Assembly (NCBI RefSeq): GCF_003693265.1
Contig: NZ_RDRE01000009.1
Span: 52,678-116,677 of the forward strand
DNA: 64,000 nucleotides
Source: Corynebacterium gottingense
Lineage (GTDB): Bacteria > Actinomycetota > Actinomycetes > Mycobacteriales > Mycobacteriaceae
Reading direction: 5' to 3'
Part shown: positions 32,606 through 42,885 of the stretch, piece after piece
How positions within the stretch are numbered: the first letter of the stretch is position 1
How the letters are laid out: every line of letters begins with the position of its first letter
The notes under the pieces: generated by a model
The model's database searches: none
What the model saw: the letters and a program-made list of their open reading frames with translations, nothing else
Told to the model about the DNA's origin: nothing
Made by a program: the position numbers and the translations under genes

Positions 32606-34432
32606 CTAGCTGCGCGCTGCCTTCACGCGCTCGGAAAGCTGATCGAGCTGGTCGAACAGTTCCTGCGGTACGCGGGAGCCGAGGCCCTCGAGGTACTCGC
32701 GGCCGTCCGCCACGTCGTGAGCCCACAGCTCCGGATCCGGGTAGAGCGCCTCCTTGACGTCCTCGGCCGGGGTGTCCAGGCCGGTCAGGTCCAGGTCCTC
32801 CACCCGTGCGGTGTGGCCAACCGGGGTCTCCTCGGCCCCGACCTTGCCCTCGATGCGCTCCACGACCCACTTGAGCACGCGGGAGTTTTCGCCGAAGCCC
32901 GGCCACAGGAAGCGACCGTCCTCGCCGCGGCGGAACCAGTTGACCAGGAAGATGGACGGCAGACGGTCGCCACCGCGCTCGCCCATGTCCAGCCAGTTCT
33001 GGAAGTAGTCACCCACGTTGTAGCCGATAAACGGCAGCATCGCCATCGGGTCGTGGCGCAGGGAACCCACCTTTGCTTCCGCAGAGGCAGCGGTCTGGCC
33101 GGAGGAGAGCATCGCGCCGATGAGGGTACCGTGCTCCCAGCTCAGTGCCTGGGTGACCAGCGGGACGGTGTCCGGGCGACGGCCACCGAACAGGATTGCG
33201 TCCAGCTTCACACCACGCCAGTCGTCGAACTCCGGCGCAGCGGTCGGGCACTGCTTGATCGGTACGCAGTAGCGGGAGTTCGGGTGCGCCGCCTTCTCGG
33301 CGGAGTCCGGGGTCCAGTCGTTGCCACGCCAGTCGATGAGGTGGGCCGGCGGTTCGCCGTCCATGTCCTCCCACCACACGTCGCCATCATCAGTGAGCGC
33401 AACGTTGGTGAACAGGGTGTTGCCCGGCTCCATGGAGCGCATCGCGTTCGGGTTGGACGTGTAGTTCGTGCCCGGCGCAACGCCGAAGAAACCGTTCTCC
33501 GGGTTCACGGCGTACAGGCCGTCCTCCTTGAGGTGCAGCCACGCAATGTCGTCGCCCACGACCTCGGAGGTCCAGCCCTCCAGCGTCGGGGTGAGCATGG
33601 CCAGGTTGGTCTTACCGCACGCCGACGGGAACGCCGCAGCGACGTGGTAGTTCTTGCCCTCCGGGCTGGTGAGCTTGAGAATGAGCATGTGCTCGGCCAT
33701 CCAGCCCTCCTCCTTGGCCATCACGGAAGCGATGCGCAGCGCGTAGCACTTCTTGGCCAGGATGGCGTTGCCGCCGTAGCCGGAACCGTAGGACCAGATC
33801 TCCTTGGTCTCAGGGAACTGGGAGATGTACTTGGTGTCGTTGCACGGCCACGCAACGTCCTCTTGGCCCGGCTCGAGCGGAGCGCCGACGGAGTGGAGGC
33901 AGTGGACGAACTTGTCGCCCTCAATCTTGTCCAGGGCCTCCTGACCCATGCGGGTCATGATGCGCATGGACATGACCACGTAGGCGGAGTCGGTGAGCTG
34001 GACGCCGAGCTTCGGGTCCGGATCACTAATCGGGCCCATGCAGAAGGGCACCACGTACATGGTGCGGCCCTTCATGGAACCAGAGAAGTGCTCGAGCATC
34101 TCTTCTTTGAGCGCGGACGGCTTCATCCAGTTGTTGGTCGGGCCGGCGCCCTCCTCTTCCTCAGTAGAGATAAAGGTGCGGGACTCCACGCGGGCAACGT
34201 CGGAGGGGTTGGAGCGAGCCAGGAAGGAGTTCGGGCGCTTCTCCTCGTTCAGCTTGAGCAGGGTGCCCTTCTCAACCAGCTCTGCGGCCAGGCGGTCCCA
34301 CTCCTCCTGGGATCCGTCGGCGAAGACCACTTTGTCGGGCTGGAACAGCTCGACCGACTCGTTTACCCAGGCAATAAGTGCTTCATTGTCCGTCGGAGCC
34401 GTACCCTCCAAACGGTTCACTGCAGTGGTCAT
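32606..34432 (-). CDS. pckA: Phosphoenolpyruvate carboxykinase (GTP)
   Basis: A 608-aa cytosolic enzyme converting oxaloacetate and GTP to phosphoenolpyruvate, the first step of gluconeogenesis. The P-loop [13 protein letters not shown] with the reactive cysteine of GTP-type enzymes and the metal/PEP region ([19 protein letters not shown]) are visible, as is [13 protein letters not shown]. Length is as in C. glutamicum. ATG 34432 is preceded by GGAGAG; the frame stays open upstream through a gene-free region. It is divergent from trmB. Confidence 0.96.
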   Translation of the reverse strand: MTTAVNRLEGTAPTDNEALIAWVNESVELFQPDKVVFADGSQEEWDRLAAELVEKGTLLKLNEEKRPNSFLARSNPSDVARVESRTFISTEEEEGAGPTNNWMKPSALKEEMLEHFSGSMKGRTMYVVPFCMGPISDPDPKLGVQLTDSAYVVMSMRIMTRMGQEALDKIEGDKFVHCLHSVGAPLEPGQEDVAWPCNDTKYISQFPETKEIWSYGSGYGGNAILAKKCYALRIASVMAKEEGWMAEHMLILKLTSPEGKNYHVAAAFPSACGKTNLAMLTPTLEGWTSEVVGDDIAWLHLKEDGLYAVNPENGFFGVAPGTNYTSNPNAMRSMEPGNTLFTNVALTDDGDVWWEDMDGEPPAHLIDWRGNDWTPDSAEKAAHPNSRYCVPIKQCPTAAPEFDDWRGVKLDAILFGGRRPDTVPLVTQALSWEHGTLIGAMLSSGQTAASAEAKVGSLRHDPMAMLPFIGYNVGDYFQNWLDMGERGGDRLPSIFLVNWFRRGEDGRFLWPGFGENSRVLKWVVERIEGKVGAEETPVGHTARVEDLDLTGLDTPAEDVKEALYPDPELWAHDVADGREYLEGLGSRVPQELFDQLDQLSERVKAARS

Positions 34433-34814
34433 GTGCTCTCCTTCATAGTTCACGTCCGCTTTGCGTCCCCGCACAAATCCTCGGGATTTCCAGCGTATCT
34501 GAATCGCGGGCGCGCCGAATAAAATCCACGTTTTCCCAGGTAGAACGCTACACCCTGAAGTGACGTACACCATACATTCGCGCGCGGATTTGGGGCCACC
34601 ACCTCCCCGTTTGGGGGTATACGTCCGCCGTAAAACAAGCCCGAAACAGCGCGGCACACTGGGCAAACGGGGGACCGCGCGGGGGTCAAACGGACACCGT
34701 TGCCCGACCTGCGCGGCGCCTCCCCCTGGAATGGGGTGGCAAGGGGGCGTCGATAAGCGCACGAAAGCCCCTCACAAACTTGCGTCACCGCACGTCATGT
34801 GGACAATAAACACA
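34433..34814. promoter_or_regulatory. Divergent intergenic region between pckA and trmB
   Basis: This 382-bp stretch should carry the pckA and trmB promoters. I cannot place boxes with confidence. It contains one intergenic copy of the 11-mer CGTCGATAAGC at 34748-34758. Confidence 0.4.
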
Positions 34815-35594
34815 ATGAATAACGCTGATTTTTCCCAAACTCCCCGCGAGGGGACTGGCGAGCTGCCCGCCGGGCGCCCGCTGCAAACTGACTTTGGCAC
34901 CGGGCTGGACTACCCGCGGCTCGGCTCGGTGACCTTCCGCCGCGGCACGCTCACGGAGAACCAGGAGGCCCTGTTCAACGAGCACTGGCCGCACCTGGGC
35001 ACGGTGCTGACGAACGAGACGGACGGGCACATCGACGTGGACGAGTGGTTCGGGCGCGCGGGCCACCCCACGATTGTGGAGATTGGCTCCGGCACCGGCA
35101 CCTCCACCGCCGCGATGGCGCCGCTGGAGGCGGACACCAACGTGATCGCGGTGGAGCTATACAAGCCCGGCCTGGCCAAGCTGCTCGGCGCGGTCGTGCG
35201 CGGCGGGATTGAGAACGTACGCATGGTGCGCGGCGACGGCGTGGAGGTGCTGGCGCGCATGTTCCCGGAAGCCTCGCTCGACGGCGTACGCGTCTTCTTT
35301 CCAGACCCGTGGCCCAAGGCGCGCCACCACAAGCGGCGCATCATCCAATCGGGCACGCTCAACCTCATCGCCACCCGCCTTAAGCCCGGCGGAGTGCTGC
35401 ACGTGGCCACCGACCACGCGGACTACGCCGAGTGGATCGACGAGCTGGTGGATGTGGAGCCGCTGCTGGAGTACAAGGGTTGGCCGTGGCCGGACGCCCC
35501 GCTGCTGACGGACCGCCAGGTGATTACTAAGTTTGAGGGCAAGGGCCTGAACAAGGACCACGTGATCCGCGAGTACCTCTGGGAGAGGAAGTAA
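34815..35594 (+). CDS. trmB: tRNA (guanine-N7-)-methyltransferase TrmB
   Basis: A 259-aa SAM-dependent enzyme that methylates G46 in the variable loop of tRNA. Motif I is [16 protein letters not shown], the family motif [16 protein letters not shown] is complete, and [16 protein letters not shown] follows. The start is ATG 34815 or ATG 34797 in the same frame; the family normally begins shortly before the RTFSxRRG-like segment, here [11 protein letters not shown]. The next gene begins three bases after its stop, so they form an operon with mmpL3. Confidence 0.93.
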   Translation: MNNADFSQTPREGTGELPAGRPLQTDFGTGLDYPRLGSVTFRRGTLTENQEALFNEHWPHLGTVLTNETDGHIDVDEWFGRAGHPTIVEIGSGTGTSTAAMAPLEADTNVIAVELYKPGLAKLLGAVVRGGIENVRMVRGDGVEVLARMFPEASLDGVRVFFPDPWPKARHHKRRIIQSGTLNLIATRLKPGGVLHVATDHADYAEWIDELVDVEPLLEYKGWPWPDAPLLTDRQVITKFEGKGLNKDHVIREYLWERK

Positions 35595-35597
35595 CCA

Positions 35598-36269
35598 ATG
35601 GTTCTGCAGGACAAGACGCACCCGTACACCGAGGGCGCACCGGCCGGGCCGGAGTCCTACCTGCTGGTGTGGGACGCGCCGAACCTGGACATGGGGCTCG
35701 GCGCCATCCTGGGTAGCCGCCCCACCGCCGCCTACCGTCCCCGCTTCGACGCGATCGGCCGCTGGCTGGTCGGTGAGGCGGACGAGCGCTCCGCGGAGAC
35801 GGGCACGCAGGTCGAGCCCGAGGCCACCGTGTTTACCAACGTCTCCCCCGGCAACACCGAGGCGGTGCGCCCTTGGGTGGAGGCGCTGCGCAACGTCGGC
35901 TTCGCTGTCTTTGCCAAGCCGAAGGTGGACGAGGATTCGGACGTGGACCAGGACATGCTGGACCACATCGAGCGCCGCTACGAAGAGGGCGTCCTGCGCG
36001 GCCTCGTGGTGGCCTCCGCGGACGGGCAGAACTTCCAGGAGCGCATCGAGGAGCTCGCCGCAGAGGGTATCCCAGTGCAGGTGCTCGGCTTCCACGAGCA
36101 CGCCTCGTGGGCCGTGAACTCTGACGCGGTGGACTTTGTGGACCTGGAAGACATCCCGGGCGTGTTCCGCGAGCCGCTGCCGCGCGTCAACCTGGACCAC
36201 CTGCCGGACGGCGGCGCCTGGATGCAGCCGTTCCGCCCGCTGTCGGCGCTGCTGCACAACCGCGACTAA
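35598..36269 (+). CDS. NYN domain protein (Rv0207c-like)
   Basis: A 223-aa protein. LLVWDAPNLDMGLGAIL carries the first catalytic Asp-Asn of the NYN (PIN-like) nuclease fold, and further acidic residues occur in VDEDSDVDQDML and VVASADGQNF. It may be an RNase or a regulator without activity. In mycobacteria Rv0207c sits between trmB and mmpL3, as here. Its stop overlaps the AAGGAGG of mmpL3, so translation is likely coupled. Confidence 0.85.
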   Translation: MVLQDKTHPYTEGAPAGPESYLLVWDAPNLDMGLGAILGSRPTAAYRPRFDAIGRWLVGEADERSAETGTQVEPEATVFTNVSPGNTEAVRPWVEALRNVGFAVFAKPKVDEDSDVDQDMLDHIERRYEEGVLRGLVVASADGQNFQERIEELAAEGIPVQVLGFHEHASWAVNSDAVDFVDLEDIPGVFREPLPRVNLDHLPDGGAWMQPFRPLSALLHNRD

Positions 36270-36282
36270 GGAGGCCTCCCTC

Positions 36283-38601
36283 GTGTTTTACAGGTGGGGC
36301 CGCGTCGCCTTCCGCCACCGCCGGGTCATCCCGCTGGTGGTCATTGCCATCATCCTGGTGATGCAGGTCCTCTTCGGCGCCAAGCTGGGCGACCGCCTCT
36401 CGCAGGAGGGCTGGGAAGACCCCGGCGCCGAATCCACGGCCGCCGCGCAGATCGAGCAGGACACGTTCGGCCGCGACAACGCCGGCGATGTCATCGTGCT
36501 CGTCTCGGCCCCCGGTGGCGTGCAGGACAAGGCGCTCATCGACGCCGCGAATTCCCAAATCTCTGCCCTCCAGGACAAGCACCCGGAGCAGATCGACCAC
36601 GTCACCAGCTACTTTGCCAAGCAAAACCAGCAGCAGGTGACCGCGGACGGCACCCAAGCGTTCGCCGCAATCGGGCTGAAAGGTGATGGGGAGCAAACGC
36701 TCAAGGACTTCCGCGCGATCGAGCCGGACCTGCGCGCCATCGAGCTGCCCGGCGACGCGACCGTGCAGATCGCCGGCGCAACCGCCGTGGCCGACGCACT
36801 GGACGACGGCATGGCCAACGACATCGCCCGTGCTGAGAAGGTCGGCCTCATCTTCGTGGCCATCATCCTGCTCTTCGTCTTCGGCGGCGTGGTCGCCGCG
36901 GCGATGCCGCTGATCGTGGGCATCCTGTCCATCCTTGGTTCCCTCTCGCTGCTGTCCGTCCTGGCGCAGTTCCAGCAGGTCAACATCTTCTCCCAGTCCG
37001 TGATCACGCTGCTGGGCCTGGGCCTGGCCATTGACTACGGCCTGTTCATGGTCTCCCGCTTCCGCGAGGAGCTCGACCGCGGCCTGGACGTGGAAGAAGC
37101 GGTGGCGGTGACCACCACGACGGCGGGCAAGACCGTCTTCTTCTCCGCGCTCATGGTGGGCGTGGCGCTGTCCGGCCTGCTCATGTTCCCGCAGGCGTTT
37201 TTGAAGTCCGTGGCATACGGCGCGATCAGCGCGGTCGTCCTCGCCGCGGTGATCTCCGTGGCGGTGCTGCCGGCCTTGTTCGGCATGCTGGGCACACGCA
37301 TCGACATGTGGTCGGTGCGCCGCACAAGCCGCAAGGCCCGTCGTTTGGAGGATACGGTTTGGTACCGCATCCCGGCGTGGGCCATGCGCAACTCCAAGAA
37401 GGTGGTCGTGGGCATCACCGCCCTGCTGTTCCTCATCACCGCCCCGATGGTGGGCATCACCTTCGGCGGCATCAACGAGTCCTACCTGCCACCGTCGCAG
37501 GAGACCCGCCAGTCGCAGGACGCCTTCAACGAGGCGTTTCCCGCCTTCCGCACGGATCCGGTGAAGCTGGTGGTGACCGGGGCGTCGAACGAGCAGCTGG
37601 GCAACATTGTCATGCAGACGCGCCAGGTCTCCGGCCTGGCCTCACCGCTGAAGCCCTCGCACCCCACCCAGGACGGCACCACGATCCTCTCCGCCCCGCT
37701 GGCGGACCGCAACGGCGGCCAAGAGGTCGTGGACCAGCTGCGTGGCCTGGACGTCCCGGAGGGCGTGCAGACGTACGTCTCCGGCACACCGGCGATGGAG
37801 GTCGAGTCCATCGAGGCGCTCCTCCACCGCCTGCCGTGGATGGCGCTGTACATGGTCGCCGCGACCTTCCTGCTCATGGCGCTGCTCTTCGGCTCGCTCA
37901 TCCTGCCGGCCAAGGCCGTGATCATGAACGTGCTGGGCATCGGTGCCACGCTGGGATTCCTCACCGCCGTCTTCGTCGGCGGCCACGGCGCGAGCCTGCT
38001 CAACTTCACCGCGGGCCCGCTGATGAGCCCGGTGCTCGTGCTCATCGTGGCCATCCTCTACGGACTCTCCACGGACTACGAGGTCTTCCTGGTCTCGCGC
38101 ATGGTGGAGTCCCGCCACAACGGCGCGTCCACCGACCAAGCGATCAAGGAGGGCACGGCACACACCGGCGGCATCATCACCGCTGCCGCCGCCATCATGA
38201 TCGTGGTCGCGGCCGCCTTCGCCATGAGCGACATCGTGATGATGAAGTACATCGCCTTCGGCATGATCTTCTCGTTGGCGCTCGACGCCACGATCATCCG
38301 CCTCCTGCTCGTCCCCGCGGTGATGCACCTGCTGCGCGAGGACAACTGGTGGGCGCCCCGCTGGGTCAAGCGCGCCTACGCCTCCCTCGGTGAAGGCGGC
38401 GAGAGCAGCGCGGGCACCGCGGGCAGCCAGCCCGCGCCTGCCGCACCCGCGCAGCCCGCCGACGACCCGGAAACCCACCCAGGCCGCGCCGGCGTCTCGG
38501 TGGAAGAGAACCACGAACTCGTCCCGTTCCGCGAGCTCATGCGCCAGCTGGAGGAGCGCAAGGCCCTCGAGTACATCCAAAAGCGTGAGCTCGAACGGTA
38601 G
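36283..38601 (+). CDS. mmpL3: MmpL3-type trehalose monomycolate transporter
   Basis: A 772-aa RND superfamily transporter: one helix, a periplasmic domain (about 35-180), six helices, a second periplasmic domain (about 400-560), then five helices and a charged cytosolic tail. The two Asp-Tyr pairs used for proton relay in MmpL3 are present at D251-Y252 (GLAIDYGLFMVSRFRE) and D598-Y599 (GLSTDYEVFLVSRMVE). It flips or exports trehalose monomycolate for the outer membrane. GTG 36283 has AAGGAGG eight bases upstream. The tail (about 705-772) is shorter than in M. tuberculosis. In C. glutamicum the equivalent is CmpL1. Confidence 0.93.
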   Translation: MFYRWGRVAFRHRRVIPLVVIAIILVMQVLFGAKLGDRLSQEGWEDPGAESTAAAQIEQDTFGRDNAGDVIVLVSAPGGVQDKALIDAANSQISALQDKHPEQIDHVTSYFAKQNQQQVTADGTQAFAAIGLKGDGEQTLKDFRAIEPDLRAIELPGDATVQIAGATAVADALDDGMANDIARAEKVGLIFVAIILLFVFGGVVAAAMPLIVGILSILGSLSLLSVLAQFQQVNIFSQSVITLLGLGLAIDYGLFMVSRFREELDRGLDVEEAVAVTTTTAGKTVFFSALMVGVALSGLLMFPQAFLKSVAYGAISAVVLAAVISVAVLPALFGMLGTRIDMWSVRRTSRKARRLEDTVWYRIPAWAMRNSKKVVVGITALLFLITAPMVGITFGGINESYLPPSQETRQSQDAFNEAFPAFRTDPVKLVVTGASNEQLGNIVMQTRQVSGLASPLKPSHPTQDGTTILSAPLADRNGGQEVVDQLRGLDVPEGVQTYVSGTPAMEVESIEALLHRLPWMALYMVAATFLLMALLFGSLILPAKAVIMNVLGIGATLGFLTAVFVGGHGASLLNFTAGPLMSPVLVLIVAILYGLSTDYEVFLVSRMVESRHNGASTDQAIKEGTAHTGGIITAAAAIMIVVAAAFAMSDIVMMKYIAFGMIFSLALDATIIRLLLVPAVMHLLREDNWWAPRWVKRAYASLGEGGESSAGTAGSQPAPAAPAQPADDPETHPGRAGVSVEENHELVPFRELMRQLEERKALEYIQKRELER

Positions 38602-38614
38602 CCGCGCGCAGGTG

Positions 38615-39616
38615 ATGCGGTGGGTGCGCTGGCTTGCGCCGCTCGTCCTGCTCGCACTCCTCGTCGCCGCGTTCTGGGAAGAGCTCGACTTCCTCGCGGA
38701 CTCGTGGCGAGCCCTGCGCCGCGCCGTCGCTCACGCGCCCGGCCCGATCGCCGGTGCCGTCGTCGCCGCGTTTGGCGCGATTGTCGCCATGGCCGCGGTG
38801 ATGAAGATCTTGCTCAACGTCGACGCCAAGCGCACGGACATGGCGCGCACCACGGCGCTCACGCTCGGCTCCAACGCCTGGTCCACCACCCTGCCCGGCG
38901 GCCCCGCGCTCTCCGCGTGGTTGACCTACCGCGTCCAACGCTCCTGGGGCGCGTCCCCCGGCCTGTGCGGCTGGTTCTTCGTCATCTCGGGCGCGCTTTC
39001 CACGGTGTGGATGGCGCTGATCGGGCTCGCCGCCGTCCTCTTCCTCGGCGCCGACCTGTCCGCGGCTACCTTGTGCACGTCGATCGTGCTCACCGTCCTC
39101 GTCATCGTCGCCATGTTCTGGGCCACCCGCCACCCGGCACTGCTGACCCGCTGGACCCGCTTCCTCCCCGGCTCCGTGCGCGGCAAGGTCGCCGACGTGA
39201 TCACGCAGGTCTCCCAGATCCGCATGACCGCCGGCCAGTTCTTCTCCTCCGCGTTTTGCTCCCTGTGCAACCGGCTCTTAGACGTCGTGGTCTTCTACTT
39301 CTGCGTCTGGTCCGTCGTCGGCGACGCGCCCGGACTCCACGCGGAGCTCAACCGGGCGAGCCTCATGGGGGTCACGCTCGCGTTCATCATGACTAAGCTC
39401 GCCGGCGCCGCCCAAGTCACCCCGGGAGGGGTCGGCACCGTCGAGGCCGCCGCTGCCGCCTCGCTCGTCGCAGCGGGCATGACGCTTGTCGACGCCACCG
39501 CCGCCACCCTCATCTACCGCATCATCTCCTTCGCACTCATCACCGCAATCGGCTGGGTTGTCCACATTGTCTGCTACGCCGGGCGCGGCTACATGCTCGG
39601 AGCGCCGCGCGACTAG
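38615..39616 (+). CDS. YbhN/UPF0104-like membrane protein
   Basis: A 333-aa membrane protein with eight or so helices of the lysylphosphatidylglycerol synthase transmembrane (YbhN) type, with GSNAWSTTLPGGPALSAWLT and TPGGVGTVEAAAAASLVAAG as the family's conserved loops. No aminoacyltransferase domain is attached. It starts at ATG 38615 (GTG 38612 is adjacent), 13 bases after the mmpL3 stop. YbhN proteins are suspected lipid flippases. Co-transcription with mmpL3 suggests a role in lipid movement for the envelope. Confidence 0.8.
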   Translation: MRWVRWLAPLVLLALLVAAFWEELDFLADSWRALRRAVAHAPGPIAGAVVAAFGAIVAMAAVMKILLNVDAKRTDMARTTALTLGSNAWSTTLPGGPALSAWLTYRVQRSWGASPGLCGWFFVISGALSTVWMALIGLAAVLFLGADLSAATLCTSIVLTVLVIVAMFWATRHPALLTRWTRFLPGSVRGKVADVITQVSQIRMTAGQFFSSAFCSLCNRLLDVVVFYFCVWSVVGDAPGLHAELNRASLMGVTLAFIMTKLAGAAQVTPGGVGTVEAAAAASLVAAGMTLVDATAATLIYRIISFALITAIGWVVHIVCYAGRGYMLGAPRD

Positions 39617-39668
39617 GCGCGCTCCCCCCGCCGCGCGAAGTCCAGACGATGGGTCTATCGTGCAACAC

Positions 39669-41153
39669 ATGAGCGTATCTGATGGTCTCGCAAGGTCCCT
39701 CGCTGGCGTGCGCAGCGTCGACGGAGAACGAGTCACTCCAGTGGGCTGGCATGCGCACAGCCAGGGCGTGGAGACCCTGCTGGCGAGCTTCCGGCAGGTC
39801 CCCGCGGGCGAGCGCGTCCGCCTGGCTAAGCGCACGTCGAATTTGTTTCGCAAGCGCGTCGAGCCCGGCGCTGGCCTCGATGTCAGCGGCCTCGGCGGGG
39901 TCATTGCCATCGACCCGGTTGCTAAAACCGCGGATGTCCAGGGGATGTGCACGTACGAGCAGCTTGTCGACGCCACCCTGCCCTTCCACCTCGCACCCCT
40001 GGTCATCCCCCAGCTGAAGACCATCACACTCGGCGGCGCCGTCTCCGGCATGGGTGTGGAGTCCACCAGCTTCCGCAACGGCCTGCCACACGAGTCTGTC
40101 ATCGAGATGGACGTGCTCACCGGCACCGGCGACATTGTGCGCTGCTCACGCGAGGAGAACGTGGACCTCTTCCGCGCCTTCCCCAACTCGTACGGCTCCC
40201 TCGGCTACGCGGTGCGCCTGAAGATCGAGCTGGAGTACGTCGCGCCATACGTGGAGCTGCAGCACGCACGCTTCCACTCCCTGCGTGACTTCCAGGAAGC
40301 GCTCAGCGCCGTCTCCGCCTCCGGATCGTGGGACGGCCGCACGGTGCACGGGCTTGACGGCGTAGCCTTCTCCCCGGAAGAGCAGTACCTGGTGCTCGCC
40401 TTCCAGGCCGACGACGCCCCGGGCACCTCCGACTACACGCGCGACGCGATCTTTTACCGCTCCCTGCAGCACCCCGAGGGCATCACGCACGACTTCCTCA
40501 CGATCCGCGACTACATCTGGCGCTGGGACACCGACTGGTTCTGGTGCTCGCGCGCCTTTGGCACGCAGCGCCCGAAGGTGCGCCGGTTCTGGCCCCGCGA
40601 GCTGCGACGCAGCGCCTTCTACTGGAAGTTGGTCGGGCTGGACAAGAAGTACGATCTGGAATACCGCTTCCTCAAAAAGCCCAAGAACCTGCCGCGCACC
40701 GAGCGCGTCGTGCAAGACATCGAGGTCACCGACGCACATGTCGCCGAGTTCGTCGACTGGTTCTTCCAAGCCAGCGAGATCGAGCCCGTCTGGCTCTGCC
40801 CCATCAGGTTGCGCAGCGACTCGGCTGCGCTCTCACAGCTTGGTCTGCCTGAGCACGCCCCGTGGCCGCTCTACCCGCTCGAACCGGGCACAACCTGGGT
40901 CAACGTCGGGTTCTGGTCGGGTGTGCCCGCCGACCACGTCTCGCCCGCCCAGGAGCCGGGCGCCTTTAACAAGGTGATCGAGCGCAAAGTAAGCGAGCTG
41001 GGCGGCCACAAGTCGCTCTACTCCGAGGCCTTCTACGACCGACCCGAGTTCGAACGCCTCTACGGCGGCGACCTGCCAGAGCGGATGAAGGCCACGTACG
41101 ACCCGGACCGACGCTTCCCGGGCCTGTTTGAAAAAACTGTCAACAACGCATAG
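39669..41153 (+). CDS. FAD-binding oxidoreductase, BfaA/TmsA-like
   Basis: A 494-aa flavoprotein with a vanillyl-alcohol-oxidase-type FAD domain near the N-terminus (RVRLAKRTSNLFRKR; VQGMCTYEQLVDATLP; LGGAVSGMGVESTSFRNGLP). It resembles Rv0449c and the BfaA/TmsA reductases. These reduce the 10-methylene fatty-acyl intermediate to a 10-methyl branch (tuberculostearic acid type). The neighbouring gene encodes the matching methyltransferase, 32 bp downstream, so both steps are in one operon. ATG 39669 begins MSVSDGLARSLAG. Confidence 0.82.
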   Translation: MSVSDGLARSLAGVRSVDGERVTPVGWHAHSQGVETLLASFRQVPAGERVRLAKRTSNLFRKRVEPGAGLDVSGLGGVIAIDPVAKTADVQGMCTYEQLVDATLPFHLAPLVIPQLKTITLGGAVSGMGVESTSFRNGLPHESVIEMDVLTGTGDIVRCSREENVDLFRAFPNSYGSLGYAVRLKIELEYVAPYVELQHARFHSLRDFQEALSAVSASGSWDGRTVHGLDGVAFSPEEQYLVLAFQADDAPGTSDYTRDAIFYRSLQHPEGITHDFLTIRDYIWRWDTDWFWCSRAFGTQRPKVRRFWPRELRRSAFYWKLVGLDKKYDLEYRFLKKPKNLPRTERVVQDIEVTDAHVAEFVDWFFQASEIEPVWLCPIRLRSDSAALSQLGLPEHAPWPLYPLEPGTTWVNVGFWSGVPADHVSPAQEPGAFNKVIERKVSELGGHKSLYSEAFYDRPEFERLYGGDLPERMKATYDPDRRFPGLFEKTVNNA

Positions 41154-41185
41154 CGCACACCGCAGCGCACAGGAGAAGAAAGCAC

Positions 41186-42490
41186 ATGAGCAAGTTCGTA
41201 CCAATGACCGTGGCCGACATCGTGGATACCCTGTTCCCCACGTACAACCCGTTCCGCTGGGAAGCGTTCGACGGATCCTCCACAGGGCCGGTGGGCGCGG
41301 AGCACACGGTGCGCGTGAACAGCCCGGAGGGGCTGTCCTACATCGCCACCGCACCTGGCGACGTCGGCCTGGCGCGCGCCTGGGTCACCGGCGGACTCGG
41401 GGTCGAGGGCGAGCACCTAGCACACCCGTACGCGGTGTTTGATAAGCTGCGCAACCTCTACGCCCACTACAAGCGCCCGAACCCAAAGGAACTCTGGAGC
41501 ATCGTGCGCTCCTTGCGCGGCATGGGTGCGTTCCAGATCCAGCCCGTGCCGGAGGCGGAGCAGGCCTCCTGGTTTGAGCGCACCGTTCGCGAGGGCCTCA
41601 CGCCCCACTCCAAGGAGCGCGACGCGGAGGTCATCTCCTCCCACTACGACGTGGGCAACGACTTCTACGAGCTGTTCCTCGGCGAGTCCATGGCCTACAC
41701 CTGCGCCTACTACCCCACCGAGGACGCCAGTCTGGACGAGGCCCAGGAAAACAAGTTCCGCCTCGTCTTTGAAAAGCTCCACCTCAAGCCGGGCGACCGC
41801 CACCTGGACATCGGCTGCGGTTGGGGCACGATGGTGCGCTACGCCGCCAAGCGCGGCGTGAAGTCACTCGGCGTCACCCTGTCCAAGGAACAGGCCGAAT
41901 GGGCGCAGGCGAAGATCAAGGAGGAGGGACTCGAGCATCTCGCGGAGGTACGTCACCTGGACTACCGCGACGTCACCGAGTCCGGCTTTGACGCGGTCTC
42001 CTCCATCGGGCTCATGGAGCACATCGGGGTAAAGAACTACGCCTCCTACTTCGACTTCCTCTCCAGCAAGCTGCGCCCGGGCGGCGTGATGGTCAACCAC
42101 TGCATCACGTTCCCGGACAACCACAAGACGAACAAGGGCGATTTCATCGGCCGCTACATCTTCCCGGACGGCGAGCTCACCGGCTCCGGCACTATCGTGC
42201 GCAAGATGCAGGACCACGGGTTCGAGGTTGTCCACGAGGAGAACCTCCGCTTCGACTACATGCGCACGCTGCGCGATTGGTGCGAGAACCTTAAGGAACA
42301 CTGGGACGAGGCGGTCGAGCTCGTCGGGCTGAACACGGCCAAGCTCTGGGGCATGTACATGGCGGGCTCCGAGTGGGGCTTCGAGCACGACATCGTGGAG
42401 CTGCACCAGGTGATGGGCATCAAGCTGGATAGCGAAGGCTCCCGCGCCGGCACGCCCGAGCGCCGCTGGTGGAACGACTCGGTATTCTAG
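41186..42490 (+). CDS. Cyclopropane-fatty-acid-synthase family methyltransferase, BfaB/TmsB-like
   Basis: A 434-aa SAM-dependent fatty-acid methyltransferase. The SAM-binding LDIGCGWGTMVRYAA is at about residue 208, with SHYDVGNDFYELFLGESMAYTCAYYP and SIGLMEHIG before and after it, as in CFA synthases. Alone it could make cyclopropane or 10-methylene lipids; with the adjacent FAD protein the expected product is 10-methylstearate in membrane phospholipids. ATG follows AGGAGAAGAAAG. An Rv0447c (UfaA1)-type enzyme is the closest named relative. Confidence 0.88.
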   Translation: MSKFVPMTVADIVDTLFPTYNPFRWEAFDGSSTGPVGAEHTVRVNSPEGLSYIATAPGDVGLARAWVTGGLGVEGEHLAHPYAVFDKLRNLYAHYKRPNPKELWSIVRSLRGMGAFQIQPVPEAEQASWFERTVREGLTPHSKERDAEVISSHYDVGNDFYELFLGESMAYTCAYYPTEDASLDEAQENKFRLVFEKLHLKPGDRHLDIGCGWGTMVRYAAKRGVKSLGVTLSKEQAEWAQAKIKEEGLEHLAEVRHLDYRDVTESGFDAVSSIGLMEHIGVKNYASYFDFLSSKLRPGGVMVNHCITFPDNHKTNKGDFIGRYIFPDGELTGSGTIVRKMQDHGFEVVHEENLRFDYMRTLRDWCENLKEHWDEAVELVGLNTAKLWGMYMAGSEWGFEHDIVELHQVMGIKLDSEGSRAGTPERRWWNDSVF

Positions 42491-42522
42491 GCGCGGTGTT
42501 TTCAGTACCGCGAGGCGCTAGC

Positions 42523-42885
42523 ATGGCGGGTATGAAGAAAACGATTTCGAAGCCGTACGCCATCGCCGCTGACTACGTCGCTATCGCGGTATTTGCGCTG
42601 CTCGCGCGCGCCGCGCACCAGACCGAGGAGATGCCCCTCAACTTCACGGGCTGGCTGTCCACGCTGTGGCCATTCGCACTGGGCGTGACCCTCGGCTGGC
42701 TCATCGCCCGAGACAACAAGGGCGGCATCATTTGGCCGGTCACCGTCATCACCGGCCTGGTGATCTGGGGTATTCGGAACCAGTCCATCCCCCACTGGTC
42801 CTTCATCATCGTGGCGACCACGATGTCGGCGCTGCTCATGCTTGGCTGGCGCGGCATTGCCAAGCTGGTGGCAAAGAAGGGCTAG
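42523..42885 (+). CDS. DUF3054 domain membrane protein
   Basis: A 120-aa protein with four hydrophobic helices; the segment ADYVAIAVFALLARAAH and GWLSTLWPFALGVTLGW match the DUF3054 family. The start is ATG 42523 with GAGG upstream, or ATG 42532. The function is unknown. Its stop overlaps the stop region of a tiny convergent gene by four bases. Confidence 0.82.
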   Translation: MAGMKKTISKPYAIAADYVAIAVFALLARAAHQTEEMPLNFTGWLSTLWPFALGVTLGWLIARDNKGGIIWPVTVITGLVIWGIRNQSIPHWSFIIVATTMSALLMLGWRGIAKLVAKKG

